64,000 nucleotides of DNA from Pyxicephalus adspersus. Lineage: Eukaryota > Chordata > Amphibia > Anura > Pyxicephalidae. Below, one piece after another: positions 25,390 through 37,100 of this stretch. Numbering within the stretch: position 1 is the first letter of the stretch; every line of letters begins with the position of its first letter. The translations under genes were made by a program, and so were the position numbers. The stretch is from assembly GCF_032062135.1 (NCBI RefSeq), contig NC_092862.1:60115532-60179531 (forward strand). Reading direction: 5' to 3'. Under the pieces are notes generated by a model, which saw only the letters and a program-made list of their open reading frames with translations, made no database searches and had not been told where the DNA came from.

Positions 25390-25394
<5 letters not shown>
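20948..25394. other. AT-rich noncoding DNA
   Basis: No gene is supported. Plus-strand open frames at 21031-21682 overlap in several registers and show no domain. A region at 22280-22440 of higher GC content (GTGCAGCTCCCTGTGCTGG to CCAGTGGGAACATAACC) may be a diverged repeat related in style to 55970-56165. A small perfect hairpin lies at 24391-24417 (GAATGTTCTC, CGCCAGG, GAGAACATTC). Confidence 0.45.
24391..24417. repeat. Short perfect hairpin
   Basis: The 10-bp arms GAATGTTCTC and GAGAACATTC surround CGCCAGG. It is probably a remnant of a MITE. No run of T follows, so it is not a terminator-like signal. Confidence 0.7.
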
Positions 25395-25437
<43 letters not shown>

Positions 25438-25455
25438 ATATGTATGTATATGTAA
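25395..25455. repeat. (TA)n(TG)n compound microsatellite
   Basis: TA repeats at 25395-25429, then TG repeats, then TATG-type units. Confidence 0.9.
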
Positions 25456-28400
25456 AATGTATGTAATACCTCTTCTTTATTATGACTTCATTCTTTATAT
25501 TTTATATAGGGGATGGGAAATATAAAACACTCTGAATAGGATATTAATTCAGTTATACTGATAAACATGAATCATTTGCTTATGTGCTGAAATACCTCAT
25601 TTCGTTACTAGTGGGTAAGCCTTTGGTTTCATCGATGCTATGCTCATAAAGCGACCCTTTCCTTTTCCTGGTGCATCTCAGAAAAATGGTTTTGTTTTGA
25701 CTATACCGATATCTGTTTTGTTTGCAATCCCACACAATAACCTTTAATTATGAGTGTGTGTAAAGGTATAGCTCTTTTTCATTTTCAGTTTTATAAATAA
25801 TATTGAACAAGTAAAACTATCTTGGCATTTTTTTTTATAACTAACAATATTGTGCATTTCCATTGCACAACTATAACGAACACATTGACCCTGATTTACT
25901 AAGAGCATTGTGCATGTTTACTTTCCAGTTGAATTACTACTCATGAAGTGAATGCTAACCTTAGTAAATTCATTGAAAAGAATTGAAAGTTTAGTTACAA
26001 TAAAGGGATCTCTTTTTTGGTCCCTACTCTTTATTCCTTCAAAACTGTTTAACCCCCCCCCCCTTTTAATTTATGATGGGTACCACCAAGTACAAGTTCA
26101 CTATAGGGATTATATTCTAGGCACCTATTACCTACAAATGTGCTAATAGGTTGTAGGGATTTATAAATTGTGTCACATACATCTGTTTTACATTGGTGGG
26201 TTGTACTGTTCCCTGGATTATTGCAAATGTTTATTTTCTTGGCTATATCTATTCAATGAAACATTATTGTAAGAGAAAGTGAACTTGCTTTTCTTCTTTA
26301 TTAAATGAACTCTGTTATGCTCAGAAACATATACAAACCTATTCAACAATCATTTACAAACTTGAATCACAAGATTCAAGTTGCAAGCATGGGTAATCAG
26401 AAAGAATGTGAAAAATCCCTTCTGAATAGCCAAAAGCACACACTTCCTTTAAGGTTGTAGATTTATCGACCAACACCTACCCACCTGTCAGCAACAAGGC
26501 ACACTGATAAAGAAGGCTCCATGGTGTAGCAAGGCTAGCTAACCACAGCAGACACACCTTATAGGAAACCCTGCTGTGCACCTGCATAATGTAAGTTTAC
26601 AATGTACCAGAGTGCTGTTAACACAGAATAATTGTTCAACTTCTGTGAAACATGTAAACACTGCAAATCAAAAAGGCAAAACCAGAAGAAACTAAATGGA
26701 GATCTGGAAGGTAACAATATAGGCTGGTATGACTGTACAATTAGAGAACAGTCACCTAAGTTTGTCCAGATCACATGACAATGATCTCATGTCTATGAAT
26801 CAAATACCAGTTCCAGTTATTACACTTCTGATTCTCTTACCCTAAAACATAAACTATATCAATTCCATGTGGTATTTCCTCTTTTCTCCCTACTTTCATA
26901 GCCCTACCCCTAAAACATGTTGACACATTTGCAGGTCTATGGGCAACGTTTAGGCATGGGGAAGCTGTTAGATAGCAATTAACAATGTAAAATCCGCATG
27001 TGTGTGTTTTATATATTTTGGTTTTTAAACAACAGAAAAGCAATTTAGAACAATTTCAAATTTTCTTAAAATTCAAAAGTGTAAATACCACTATATCAAT
27101 CACTAAAAACATTTTATGATGCATGTATAAGGTAGTCAAAGGTAATAACTTGTCTAATTTATCTTTTATTTTACCCATATATTTCCGCCAAGTATGGCAT
27201 CCCAATAAATAAATATATATATATATATATATATAAATAAACTGTAAGTACATTTAAACGTCTCCCTTGGTCCCCTGTAAAGTCTCACAAATACCTATAG
27301 CGCTCACTGTTATATGTAAAAGCCTAATTTTCCCAGGCCATAAAATGAAAGCCCCATGTGGGAAGGCTCAGTTGTAAAGTTCCTATCAGTTAGGATCTAT
27401 TTAACAACTCTTTAAACTATGCAAACTCTCTAGTTTCTAGTAGCTCTAGGAAGTTAGGTTAAAAGAGAGAAAGCTGTGACAGGTATAGCTGTAAAGAAAG
27501 GCATAGGGAAGCTTGAAAATGTAAATAAAGATTTAGCATTCTGCAATTTTAAAGTTATTTATCTACTCAGTTTTGTTCTATGGCCTAGTCTTTTCGCAGA
27601 AAAATATCAATGCTTGTAATACATATCTATTCCACAACCTATCTGTCTAGAGTTACAAGGACAGCAGGCAAACTAAACAGGGACAAAATGTTCTATATAT
27701 GGTAAAATCTTCTAGTAGTGGAATGGAAACATACCTATAGTAACTAATTTTATTAAGTACAAGAGGTGTGGCTTCATACTAATAAAATACACTAAAATAC
27801 CAGACTATATACACTCTCTTTTTTTCACATTAGTAAAACTTTTATCAAGTAACAGACATTTCAAAAGTTGCAGTAACACATTAGCAAAAGTAAAATTACT
27901 GATGGATGTGGTAGACACGATACCATTTACCTGCACCAATTTTCCTGTCAGAAATGACAACATAAGATCAAACTGTGTCTGAACAGGAGCAAAACTTTGA
28001 AGTCAGATTGCTCTTTTATTCTATTTCTGGAGCCTGTTCAATGGGTACTTTTGGAGTATGAGATGCTTTTTTGTTAAGTACAATACGAATTACTTAGACT
28101 CCGTAACTTTATGTTACAAAAGAATTGCCGACATGAGGTCTTTTATCTTTAATACTTAGGAGATACTTTGTGTCATAGCTGGAAACACCAGACCAAAGAT
28201 CTGTTATAGTTCACAACATTAAAAATAATGTCCCTTGCAGTTTTGTCACCTAAACCATTTGTGTGTTTATCAGGTTGCCTTAAGGAATCTTTTATGGTAA
28301 AACATGGAGGCTGCTATTATAGACCTGGCCATCTCAAACTGCTGTCATTGCCGTCCATCTTTCTTTAATACATTGAGTCACTAACACCAGAGATTGTTTA

Positions 28401-31400
28401 CCCAGGAAATCAATTTTTAATTTGTTTATCCATTTATTTTTTCTACTCAGTGGGCTTGTGTATTTTGTGTATCTGGCTTTCCTGATCTCAATACTATTTC
28501 CAGGTCAGGGATTGAGTAGTATTTGAATGCAGAGAATTAATAGCCAGGCAACTAGAATTTCCAGAATGAAATTAGCAGTATTGTTCTTAGTATTTATCTC
28601 ATTACTGGTTTATTGTATTGTGCCTGAATTGCTCATGTTAGGCCCCCTGCCCAATACATAGAACCTTCTTAGTAATAAAAAGCCAAATAATGTGCTATTC
28701 TTCCCTATCACTAAACCACTTTCTAGCAAATCAGTGTAGATTGTTGCAGAAGGCCCAGTGGCTATAATTGTAAAAGTACAAATCAGAGCCAGAGTGGTCT
28801 TGGCAAATAATGAAGGGGCAGATAGCCTAATGATTACCATCAGCTTGTGGTAGACCAGACACCAGGGACATGAAATATAGTATATAACTGGCAACATACT
28901 TTACACTGGAACACATGGAATTGGGCCATACTATTTCTTTGGCACTAGAAAAAATGGTGATATTTAATAATATGCAGTTATAGAAGGTTGCATTTTACAA
29001 ATGTGGCGTCACCTCTATCATTTATAGATAACATTTTGCAAGCTTCTGTTTACTTGTATCCAGTTATAATGCAAATATTATTTTACATTTTACAGTTAGG
29101 CATTTTACTAGTAAGGGCAAGTCTTATCACCCAATGTCTAAAAACGCAGATGAAGTAACTGTGCCATCAGCAAATCTTTTTTTAAATGACTTATTTAGTG
29201 AGGTATACTTATTCAGTGGAATAAAGGTCACTTGTAAAAAAAAAAAAACGCTGGCAGTGCTGTCACTCCTATTATACATAAAGATGTAAAATTTGTATGA
29301 AACATTTATTTCATAACAGTATTTTTAATGCCTGCTACATACAGCCTTTTCAGCATATGACTAATTCCAGTTTTAACTTATTGCTAAATGGAATGTGCAT
29401 TATACAAAATAACAATATTAAAAACATGTCCTCGTGTGCTCTGTCACATTCTCTAAATGTCTCATTTGCCTGTCTTAGGCAATGTTTTCTTTTAGCAGAT
29501 CAGGACTGCAATCCCTTCTCTGAACATACTGCAGCTTTCTGAAGCCAAGCTAGTGCAGGTAGTGTTGCCAGAATGATGCAATAACACTACTGTATTAGAT
29601 ACAACACATGTATACAAAGTTACAGAAATATTACTGAATTATGGATTAGAAACTAAAAAAATGGATTATTAAACACAGATCATAGGTGACATATATTTTT
29701 CAACTAAAGTGTGGAGCAGATGCCGTCCCTGCTGTTTTCTGAGCTTATCTGCAGTTACAGTACATATACAGTCAGCCTGAATGTAAACAAAGCAATTTAT
29801 ACATTGGCCTGGGGTTATAATTAAGCATGGCACCTTTACTTTCCAGTACTATGAATAAATTTAGGGAAATTTCTTTGGGAAAGCTGAAAGTAGGAGTATG
29901 CCTATTGCGGTTCAGTGAAAAAATGCCCCATGGCAGAAAGAAAAAGCACTTCCATGAAAATTTCACAAAGAAATTTTGTGGCAATAAGCCGGTTATGCCT
30001 GTCTAGCACTGGAAATTAATTTTGTGTATGTTAGCAAACAAATACCTCATGGAGTAGACCTCAAATATAGGTTAAGCTTTATCTGAAAGCAATGTTATAG
30101 CCTTTGTAAAAATGAAGTTGTCCTTTGCAACTTGTTCATATTATCACTGGTGAAAATAGTAAGATAGTGAGTTCAGTGGTTTTTTTTTTGGAGTCTGTTT
30201 CGCTGTCAATTGCGGGTATACTAAAACAGAAGTTGTATATATGTAGCCTATATTACCAAGGTGTAAAAATTATGCATTGATATAGTGTGCTATACTTGCT
30301 ATATGGTGGTGTGCTTGTGTGTAAACCTTGATGTTTAAAAAAAACAAAAATAATAATGGCTCCACTAGGTGGCCCTTACCAGTACACAGAGCCTGAGGCT
30401 GGCAGCTGTTCTATTCTCAGCCTTATCTAGCACCAAAATGTGAACCGGAGCGGAGGACAGGGAAAGTAACTTTTTTTTTCGGCCAGAGCATCCATCTAAA
30501 ATTGTGTAGTACAATAATGTAAAAATAAACACACTGCAAGGGATGCAGTAGATAACAGAATCTGAAAGGTAAAACATAGGATATAATGCATAAAATTAAA
30601 GGTAAGACCCAGATGCAACAAGGAATGAACATAAATTTCCCACAAATAAAGGGAATTTCCATCTTGGAAAGTTGGAACAGGTTCCCCCTTTGAATCATTC
30701 ACTTTCTCCATTTCTTCTGCTGACAATACTAACATTCTGTTTATTCTCTCACTTTTTGCTTTGGATGCCCCAGAGGGGTTAATCTTCCCAGTGGGACATT
30801 GACAGAAATAGAATTTAAACAGAATGTCTAACCCTTTCCTAATCTTTCCAGATTTAAAAAAATATACACTTTATGATGTTAAAAAGGAATGTGCAGTTCT
30901 TCTCAGTAACATTTGTCCAAATATTTATTATATGTTAAAAACTAGCATTTAACCATTAGGACCCCATTTGAATTTGCATTTGTTTTGCAAAGCTAAGCTT
31001 GCACACCAACTGATGTGTTTTTTGCAGTAATATATAGTGTTTTAGTGATCACACATAATATGAACTGCATCGGTAAGAGACTCCTACCAACTCCCGCCAG
31101 AGAAAAAGTTTAGGAATGAGTTTTTTGTATTTTGCCCTGATCATTAATGTTCTCATTTTACATTAATTTAATTTACACTGATTTACGATGGTACTATGTG
31201 CCAAATAGGTTATTCTATTTAAAGCATGCAATGAAGTGACGCAACCCAGACGCACTGGGGATGCTGTAGAGTTGGGTGATGCTGGAAAATGGGGAAATGT
31301 TGTTGCATGATGTATGAAGATATGCCTGACATGCACATGCAGTGTAGTAACCGACACACATTTTAGACTGAAATGTTTGAAGTTTTCTATGCTGGCAGAC

Positions 31401-31501
31401 TTGGCTTACTTAGTGTATGGCAGGTCTTCTCACCTCCACAGGGAACACATAGGATCAATGTTAAATGCTGATTACATAATATATGTTTTGGAAGTTAGTC
31501 T
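25456..31501. other. AT-rich noncoding DNA
   Basis: No gene is supported. There is a run of 11 C at 26053-26063 and a TA tract at 27212-27235. Minus-strand open frames at 28610-28897, 29772-29984 and 30365-30735 have no recognised domain. I see no defined mobile element. Confidence 0.45.
27212..27235. repeat. (TA)n microsatellite
   Basis: About 12 TA units flanked by AAATAA. Confidence 0.9.
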
Positions 31502-31883
31502 TTAACCCCCCTAGCGTTCAAGCTCTGTCAGTTTTTTGATGCAAAAAGTGATCCTATTTTTTTTGCATAGAAATTTTTGTTTATATTGTGGGCCTGTAAT
31601 TCTTAGGATTAACTCCCTGGTATAATAATTATACTTATTTATTATATTATAATAATAAATTATAATATATTTTAATTATAATAATAATTTATAATTTATT
31701 ATTATAATACATAATTATAAATATAAAAAATAATGAAATAATAGACCACAACAATGTAATTTATCAAAAAAAAAATATTTTATCAAACATTTCTCACTGA
31801 AATTTTCCAAACAAGGGTGCAGTATTATTGATAAATAATAATATAAGTGAAATGCAGATTTTAGAAAAAAGTTTTTTACATTT

Positions 31884-33403
31884 TTAGTAGACATCCCAGG
31901 TGTGGTAGATTTTGAAGCAGGGTGCATCACAGTCAGGACAGTAGAACCTGGTTTCTTTGAGTTTCTACCTTCCTCTGTCATCCGTCTTTGAGCAGCAAAC
32001 CACGCACATCCTTGTAGGTGCCACCTTCTTCTGGGTTGGTGGGATGTATCCAATGAAGTGACGACCGGTCAGGCGTTCTGGGTTGACAACGGTAGAAGCG
32101 CGACGCCCAGGTCTTTTCATAGCCACTGATGGTGTTTGGTAGTTCTTGACTATGGATTCAGAAACTTGCAAAATGAAGTCTGAATGATTCACAGGCCTCT
32201 GACTATTTTTATTGTACAGAATGTAGGCGTTCCATAGGCACTGCTCAACTGGATGCCTGAAAATCTTTTTGTAGTTCTTTCTTTGCCATTTCCATATTCC
32301 AAATGTAGCCAGATTAGGATTCACACAGCATATACGTTTTCACGCCAAATCGTGCCGCCAAATTTTGACGCAATGTACTGCTCCCAGCTGAGCCTCCCCT
32401 TGTAAGCCATTAGATTTTCGTCAATGCTGACATCTCTTTCTGGCACATAGGTTTGCTGGATATTTTGTAGAATCATCTGAGACACTTCTCAAATTTTCTT
32501 CAGTTTTGGTGCAGGATGGGTAGTCATCAAATTCTTCATTGTTTGTGAAGTGCTGATGAGGGAATGATGATGGAAAAGCGGTACTCTGGCATGACTGTGC
32601 CAAAGAATGGAGTGGCAATCATTTTATTCTTGGACCAGTACCACTTCTGCATGGGTTTGCCCACCACTCCCTGCAGGATCACCAACCCCAAAAACAGCCA
32701 AATGTCATCCTTCATCACAGGTTCCCACTTTCTGCTTCTTGCAAACCTCAGGTGTGGAGCACCTTGTTGTTGTCCAGCGTACCTGCATAAAACAAAATAA
32801 AAAATGTATTTTAGGATATGTTCTTTTATAGTGTGAAGGTGGCAAGTAATATGTTAGCAAACACAGAGCAGCATATATGTTTGCACAAAAAAAAAAAATT
32901 GGCAAATAATTTTAAAAAGTTAGCAAACACAGAGCAGCATACATGTTGACATAAAACAAATGTAAAAAGTTAGCAAACACAAAGCAGCACACGTTTGCAT
33001 TGCTTAAAAAAAAATTAACAAAAAATTTCAAAAAGAGCAGAGCAGCACACATGTTGGCGTAACTTTCCGCAACTATTTTTTCGATAACTTAACTTTCGGT
33101 CAAAAAGAACTTCAGGTATGCCAGGGGGTCATCGCATTCAGCCTCAATTTTCATCCCAGGTGCACCAGTGAATGGAAATCTTGGCGGTGCTGCCTGGTTC
33201 GCATCAAGGTCAAGGGTACACCATGTGCGAACAGCACTGACCTCAGGTTTATAATCATCGCTCAGTTCATTTTCGCTGTCTAATGACAAATTTCCTGGTG
33301 AATCACTATCACTCGATTCCCCAAGGGACTCCAAATTGCTATCGCTGCTTTCAAATTCTTCCAAAACAGCGCTTGCGCCGGCGAGATGCCTTTTGGATGC
33401 CAT
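31884..33403 (-). pseudogene. piggyBac transposase (PGBD-like), broken
   Basis: piggyBac transposases cut and paste DNA at TTAA with a DDD catalytic triad in an RNase H-like fold and end in a cysteine-rich zinc domain. The start MASKRHLAG at 33403 opens an acidic, serine-rich N-terminus, as is usual for the family, and ends at an in-frame TAA (33089-33091) after FFLTES. Coding similarity continues past this stop (VIEKIVAES). After a repeat-filled interruption the core resumes with RFARSRKWEPV, then WLFLGLVILQGVVGKP, then SIDENLMAYKGRLSWEQYI. The first catalytic Asp is at 32420-32422. Sequence then jumps near 32320-32332 directly to NPNLATFGIWKWQRKNYKK, so the stretch that should hold the other two Asp residues is deleted. 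The zinc domain (CVVC, then CPDC-DAPC) is split by TAG at 31965-31967 and ends at 31884. Frame changes also occur. It cannot make an active enzyme. Confidence 0.88.
32853..33056. repeat. Tandem repeat interrupting the piggyBac transposase
   Basis: Related units begin at 32853, 32919, 32969 and about 33035. Each carries GTTAGCAAACACAGAGCAGC followed by an ACATGTT-like stretch and A-rich spacer, with spacing 66, 50 and 66. It lies between transposase segments, either in an intron or as a later expansion. A possible acceptor (TTTTATGCAG on the minus strand) lies just before the downstream coding segment at about 32781. Confidence 0.75.
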
Positions 33404-33781
33404 GTGGTCTCCAGCAATCAGTCAGGAACAATCAAGGTCAAAGACAATGTGATGAAATGATACATTCAGGAAGTGATTTATAAGTCATCAAAAGGTCAGA
33501 TCAAGGTCAGGGCTAATAGTGGGCAAAATGTAAAGCAGGGCACTGGGCAATGATGCTTGGTGCACTAAAATGTGTTTTTATACTTTTATTAAAATACTTT
33601 TTTATACTTTTTTTATTATAAATTTCCCGCCCCCAGAATCCATCACTCTACCACATCACCCGGAAGATGTCACAGATCTTGCCGGGTGATGCGATGAGGA
33701 TGTCCCGCCCTGCTCACTCCACTGAAATCACCAACGAAGCTGCTCCCATCACCTGGAGGCTGCGGGCATCACATTCTCCGG

Positions 33782-33876
33782 GTAATGCGAGCAGCTATAG
33801 TAAATTCCGGGGGTGATGCCAGCGGGAAATTGCCGCTGGCATCACCCCAGAAATTTACTATTGCTGCTCGCATTAC
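33782..33876. repeat. Long GC-rich inverted repeat in the piggyBac element
   Basis: The left arm starts GTAATGCGAGCAGC and includes GGGTGATGCCAGCGG. The right arm is CCGCTGGCATCACCCC continuing to GCTGCTCGCATTAC. Arms are about 44 bp with a 7-bp loop and few mismatches. Smaller hairpins neighbour it (CATCACCCGG with CCGGGTGATG at about 33655-33693). Confidence 0.88.
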
Positions 33877-34161
33877 CAGTTAGATGTGATGCGCCATGCA
33901 GAAATCCTGCATGATGCATTGCATCTAACTGCCGGTGCGAGCAACGGCATGGCCGGGACCCAGGCGGCATTTAAAAGCAGATTACTCGGTAATCTTCTTT
34001 TAAATTTCCCGGGCCACGCCCCCCGACGGACAGACACCCCGGCATCACAGAGGGATCGTCCGGTCGCCGCTGGAGCACGGGGCAGAGGTAAGAAGGGCTC
34101 CTAAAGTTACCCAAAGTGTGACTTGGCGTTACCGCTTTTTGCACGTTTTTTCAAGGGTTAA

Positions 34162-37100
34162 AGAGTTTTGAGTGCTAAAATATTCTTTAATGGTTAATTT
34201 GTAATATTTTTTAAATTTTTTTAGTTAATAAACACAGGGAATGGGTGACTTAGAACTTTTAACAAATGCATGGAGCAGATTCCTTCCTTTTTTGCTCTCT
34301 TATCTTGCCTCCTGCTGAAGTACAGACACTGTCACGTTGAATGTAAAAACAAAAACAGTAAACTATTGAATCAAGAAGAGGCAGTGCACCCAAAGACTCT
34401 CTAAAAAAAAGGAAATATTTTAAGTATCCAATTCCTGCTCCTCATCTGTGCTGATTGGTTCCTCCACCCAATCCATTCAGGTCCAACATGTTGTGGAATG
34501 ATGTAGTTGTAATTAGAAGAAACCATTTAGCACAGTGTGCACAGTAGCTATCATTTAGGAATCTTTGGTAGGATATTTAAAACAACATTATTTTATCATT
34601 AGAGAGAAAGAAAGGGAACTTTCAGTTACTTTATTCAGTTATTTTTTTCTTATTCAGTTATTTTTTCTTATTTGTAATATCGACAGAATAGCAACATTCC
34701 CAATACAAAAAATGTGATTTTGTTAGTAAAACACATATCAGATTTAATTTTCATTGAGCCCAATTTTGCTTGTATGAGTAAAAAGTGTAGATTTAAACAA
34801 GACTATTTTCTTTTAACTATGCATCCTTTCAGCTGCACATAGCTGGCTAATGATAGGATCTGTAGATTATATGCTAGAAAAGGTTAACCGCTAATATATA
34901 AAGATTGACAAATATGTATGTAAAACCCATTTGTGTAATGTCTTCTGTCTGACTAGTCATTCTGTACTACATTTGTCCTGGCCTATTTTTATAGTTAATG
35001 AAATCCCAGTAACTTTCCCTTCGTACTGCTTTGTCCCAACACATGATGATTTATTATTACAAGAAACTACACCCTGGGTTAAAGGAAAATAATACCGGTA
35101 GTAGATTATCATTCCCATAAAATGAGTACACTGTTTCAGACTGCTGATAGAATAGTGTACCCATTGGTATGCACTGACCATAAATAGGTCACTATAGAAA
35201 ACAGTGGATTAGGTACAGTTTTATTTAATTGGTATTATAACCTAACCTAAACCCAAGCAATACAGGGCTTATCACCAGAATTTGAGCTCTTTTACATAGA
35301 TTTTCTTTTTTTTAAAAAGACCTTGCATGAAAAAAGAAAAAAAACTTTTATTCATGAACTTGACTGTCATGCAGAATGCTCGATTGATATGCCCTCCTGG
35401 TGATCAGAGATGCTAGTATGCTGTTTATGCTCTTACCTTGCCAGTCATAGGTAATTGTGTTTGAAGTTTTAGTGATGTGTTTCAGGGACAGTGGGGCAAT
35501 TTTCATTTGTTACTTTTCTTATAAAACTATGTTAACTTCAAACACCAAATGATGTGAATAAATTGGGTAATGGAGTTCAGGAAGCTTTAATAACACAATT
35601 TAGCTAATCAAACCCAATAAGGGTAATAAAACACCTGTAAGTAAAATGTTTTGGTGAATTATTATATTTAAATATGGCAGCTCCAGAATTCAATTTACAC
35701 AGGGAATGTTAGACCACTTGTGATGCCAATAGTGAAAGTAGCAACTCTGAAATGTAATTACATAAAAACAAATATGTGTGTTCCCCCCTAAATATAAAAC
35801 ATTTTTTAAGTATATCCTAAGTAAAAAAAACTAAAACTAAAAACTGGGATGCAAACAAACCTCTAAGTGGTTTATGTACTCTGTTTGTCCTTAACTAGTG
35901 CTTTTGAGTTTTTTTCTATATCATCAGTCATTGCAGTTCTATGGACATTTTAAAGACATATCTGATCTGATGAGAAAAGTCCATGAGTAGCTAATATTAA
36001 GTTAGGCTACAATAATCACCAGGGCAAATGGAGAAAGTCTACCTAGAGGGGAAACATAAGTTTGGGCTTTAGATACAATGTAAAATGTATGTAAAAGCTA
36101 AAATATTAGATAGAAAAAGGCTATGTCCTCTATTATTACTCACTGTGTTCCAACCAGAGGATTTACCCCCTCTCCTGGTGACTAATGTCACTAGGACAGT
36201 GATAATGAATCCAAAACTTACCATCAATGCAATAGGTGAGGTTGGAAATCTTACCATGGTGACAACTATTCTGGGGACAAATTTGTGAGATGAAAATTTT
36301 TTAACTTGATGAAGATTTTACCTAAACCTTTAACCATTTTTATTCTATAGAAAGCTAAAAGAAAAACATATCTTAAGGACTTGTAAATTTATGGTACCTT
36401 GCCAAACACTTTGTTTGAACTGAATAGAAGCATTTCTAAGCTTGCAGCCCATTGTTTACTACTAATAATAATGGTGAGTGGTTGTACACTGTCCACTGTG
36501 TGCATTTAGGAGCTAACTGAATTGAAGTAATCAAACCAAACATTGGATTTTCAGAATGATTTTACAGCACTTCCAACTTTAATTTAACAGTTAGTAATAC
36601 GTGTGGCATATCGTTACGATCACTGATGCAGAAGGTGCTTGTAGGTATTTCCTGTTCTCAGATTGAAGCTGACACCAGTGCAGTCATTGGGGCCAAACAT
36701 TCCTGAATTTGTCTCTAGAGTGCTTTGAGTCTCCCACTGGGTACATGCGCAGCTCAGCGATCAGGCAGGTGAGTAATTGTGTTGCAGAAGGGAAATCGCC
36801 TGTCCCTTCAATAATACCTTGCCTAACTGCAAATTTCTAAAGTGGAACTAAAGTGTGTGCCTTTGAATAACAGGAAATTATGAAATCTCTTCAATACATC
36901 ATCATTTGGGGAATTAGATTATTCATTACAAAAAAAAATCTGTTTGGTTTTGTGTGTACATATTTTGAATCTTGCACAAATCTATTATAGTTATTAAAAA
37001 TACATCATCATTTCAGGGATTAATTTATTAATTACAAAAAAAATCTGGTTTTGTGTTTACATACTTTGAATCTTGCATAAATCTATTATAGTTATTAAAA

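Larger units (their letters stand above)
31506..34157 (-). mobile_element. Decayed piggyBac transposon
   Basis: TTAA at 31502-31505 and TTAA at 34158-34161 flank a 2652-bp element. The left tip is CCCCCCTAGCGTT and the right tip read inward is CCCTTGAAAAAACG, so the ends share the CCC start typical of piggyBac but are otherwise diverged. It holds a transposase pseudogene on the minus strand (31884-33403), a very AT-rich block (31620-31745), a tandem repeat that interrupts the gene (32853-33056) and a GC-rich hairpin region on the transposase 5' side (33640-34090). The left-end sequence is shared with the element at 1934-3190. Confidence 0.88.

Noticed and set aside
28610..28897. Minus-strand 95-codon frame with hydrophobic segments
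   Set aside because: Hydrophobic text is common in AT-rich translation. There is no splice context or family.
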